From DASSFZ01 sp036514635 (GTDB lineage Bacteria; Chloroflexota; Anaerolineae; Fen-1058): a stretch of 6,014 bases of DNA. A program made the position numbers and the translations under genes. The notes beneath the pieces were generated by a model that worked only from the letters and a program-made list of their open reading frames with translations, was not told the origin of the DNA and searched no databases. Position 1 is the stretch's first letter. Each line of letters opens with the position of its first letter. Shown here piece after piece: positions 5,790 to 6,014 of this stretch. Location of the stretch: positions 1 to 6,014 of the forward strand of contig DATBWU010000321.1 in the NCBI GenBank assembly GCA_036514635.1, read 5' to 3'.

Positions 5790-5967
5790 CCCGCACCGGG
5801 TGCATTTCAACTTATTGGCCGGCGGTTGAAAACCGCGCCTCGCAGCCGCGCGAAGTCGCCCTGCGGCGACTGGCAATAGCCCGCGTAGGCGGGCCTCGTG
5901 CCTTTCGTTGCCGCGACTTTCAGTCGCCGGACAAAAGGCCTAAACCGTGAAATGCACCCCCCGCACC
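5790..5967. mobile_element. MITE-like element with 12-bp inverted repeats and 8-bp target duplication
   Basis: GGGTGCATTTCA (5798-5809) is repeated exactly in inverted form as TGAAATGCACCC (5948-5959), bounding 162 bp. Directly outside lies CCCGCACC on both sides (5790-5797 and 5960-5967), a perfect 8-bp direct repeat as left by transposition. With mismatches the inverted repeat extends to about 23 bp (18 of 23 matching, ending GGCC at 5817-5820 and 5937-5940). The inside has no coding potential, so a transposase must act from elsewhere. Eight-bp duplications occur in several families (for example ISL3, IS6, IS66, and some IS1), and I do not assign one. It sits nine bases after the hydrolase stop codon and seven bases before the -35 box of the next promoter. 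Confidence 0.8.
5822..5927. repeat. Hairpin series inside the MITE-like element
   Basis: Four hairpins follow in order: GCGGTT/AACCGC (5822-5827 with 5831-5836, loop GAA); AGTCGCC/GGCGACT (5854-5860 with 5865-5871, loop CTGC); GCCCGC/GCGGGC (5879-5884 with 5889-5894, loop GTAG), enclosed by an outer GGCA/TGCC pair (5872-5875 with 5899-5902); and GCGACT/AGTCGC (5913-5918 with 5922-5927, loop TTC). The last stem is the second one turned inside out. From memory, this order of hairpins resembles intergenic repeats in filamentous cyanobacteria and Chloroflexota, but no search was possible. In the transcript it could act as a 3' stabilising or pausing structure for the hydrolase gene. Confidence 0.75.
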
Positions 5968-5974
5968 TCGCGAC

Positions 5975-6014
5975 TTGCCCATCCACCCCCTGTCGACTAA
6001 AATACCCGCCATGT
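5975..6014 (+). promoter_or_regulatory. Candidate promoter and leaderless start of the next gene
   Basis: TTGCCC (5975-5980) and TAAAAT (5998-6003) are 17 bp apart. The expected transcription start, near 6010, is directly before ATG 6011-6013, and no Shine-Dalgarno is visible, which would fit a leaderless message. Only four bases of the putative gene lie in the window, so its product cannot be seen and the start is tentative. Confidence 0.4.

Noticed and set aside
5337..5876. 179-residue minus-strand reading frame at the end of the hydrolase gene
   Set aside because: It is antisense to the well-supported hydrolase domain and runs into the MITE-like element, with no motif of its own.

Overview
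This is a GC-rich window (roughly 60% by eye). It carries three intact genes, one broken gene, the possible first codon of a further gene, and an unusually large share of structured repeat DNA in the intergenic spaces. Gene content and style (Pro/Thr-linked lipoproteins, a TolB-like propeller remnant, a YoaR-like domain joined to a beta-lactamase-fold serine hydrolase, a membrane protein with an inserted spermidine-synthase-like domain) suggest an uncultivated member of the Chloroflexota. This is an inference from family knowledge; there is no rRNA or marker gene here to prove it.

Layout. Bases 1-350 hold no gene. They contain a modular array of short hairpins, a 33-bp direct repeat 197 bp apart (1-33 and 198-230), a separate dispersed-type repeat (about 240-293) and a 10-mer matching the terminal repeat of a small element at the other end of the window. 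A good sigma70-type promoter (351-379) then drives pcm (397-1164), a protein-L-isoaspartate methyltransferase with a lipoprotein signal. It runs tail-to-tail, with a 23-bp overlap, into a long minus-strand gene (3628-1142) for an 828-residue membrane protein whose central domain resembles spermidine synthase but lacks the catalytic Asp. After a 150-bp intergenic region lies a plus-strand lipoprotein pseudogene (3781-4258) that has lost the middle of a beta-propeller and changes frame. A GC-rich hairpin repeat (4260-4305) follows, and its right edge supplies the ribosome binding site and GTG start of a membrane-anchored beta-lactamase-fold serine hydrolase (4299-5780).

Nine bases after that gene sits a 162-bp non-coding element (5798-5959). 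It has perfect 12-bp terminal inverted repeats and a perfect 8-bp flanking duplication, so it is a MITE-like insertion filled with hairpins. It lies just upstream of a promoter (5975-6003) that would start a nearly leaderless message at the ATG at 6011.

The protein genes do not form an obvious pathway or operon: they sit in alternating orientations with separate control signals. pcm and the beta-lactamase-fold hydrolase both act on, or near, the outside of the membrane (protein repair and cell-wall or ester hydrolysis respectively), but no functional link is shown. The most distinctive feature is the intergenic DNA. Several unrelated-looking repeats share one design: a short fixed core (often TGAA/TTCA) inside stems whose sequence differs from copy to copy while pairing is kept.
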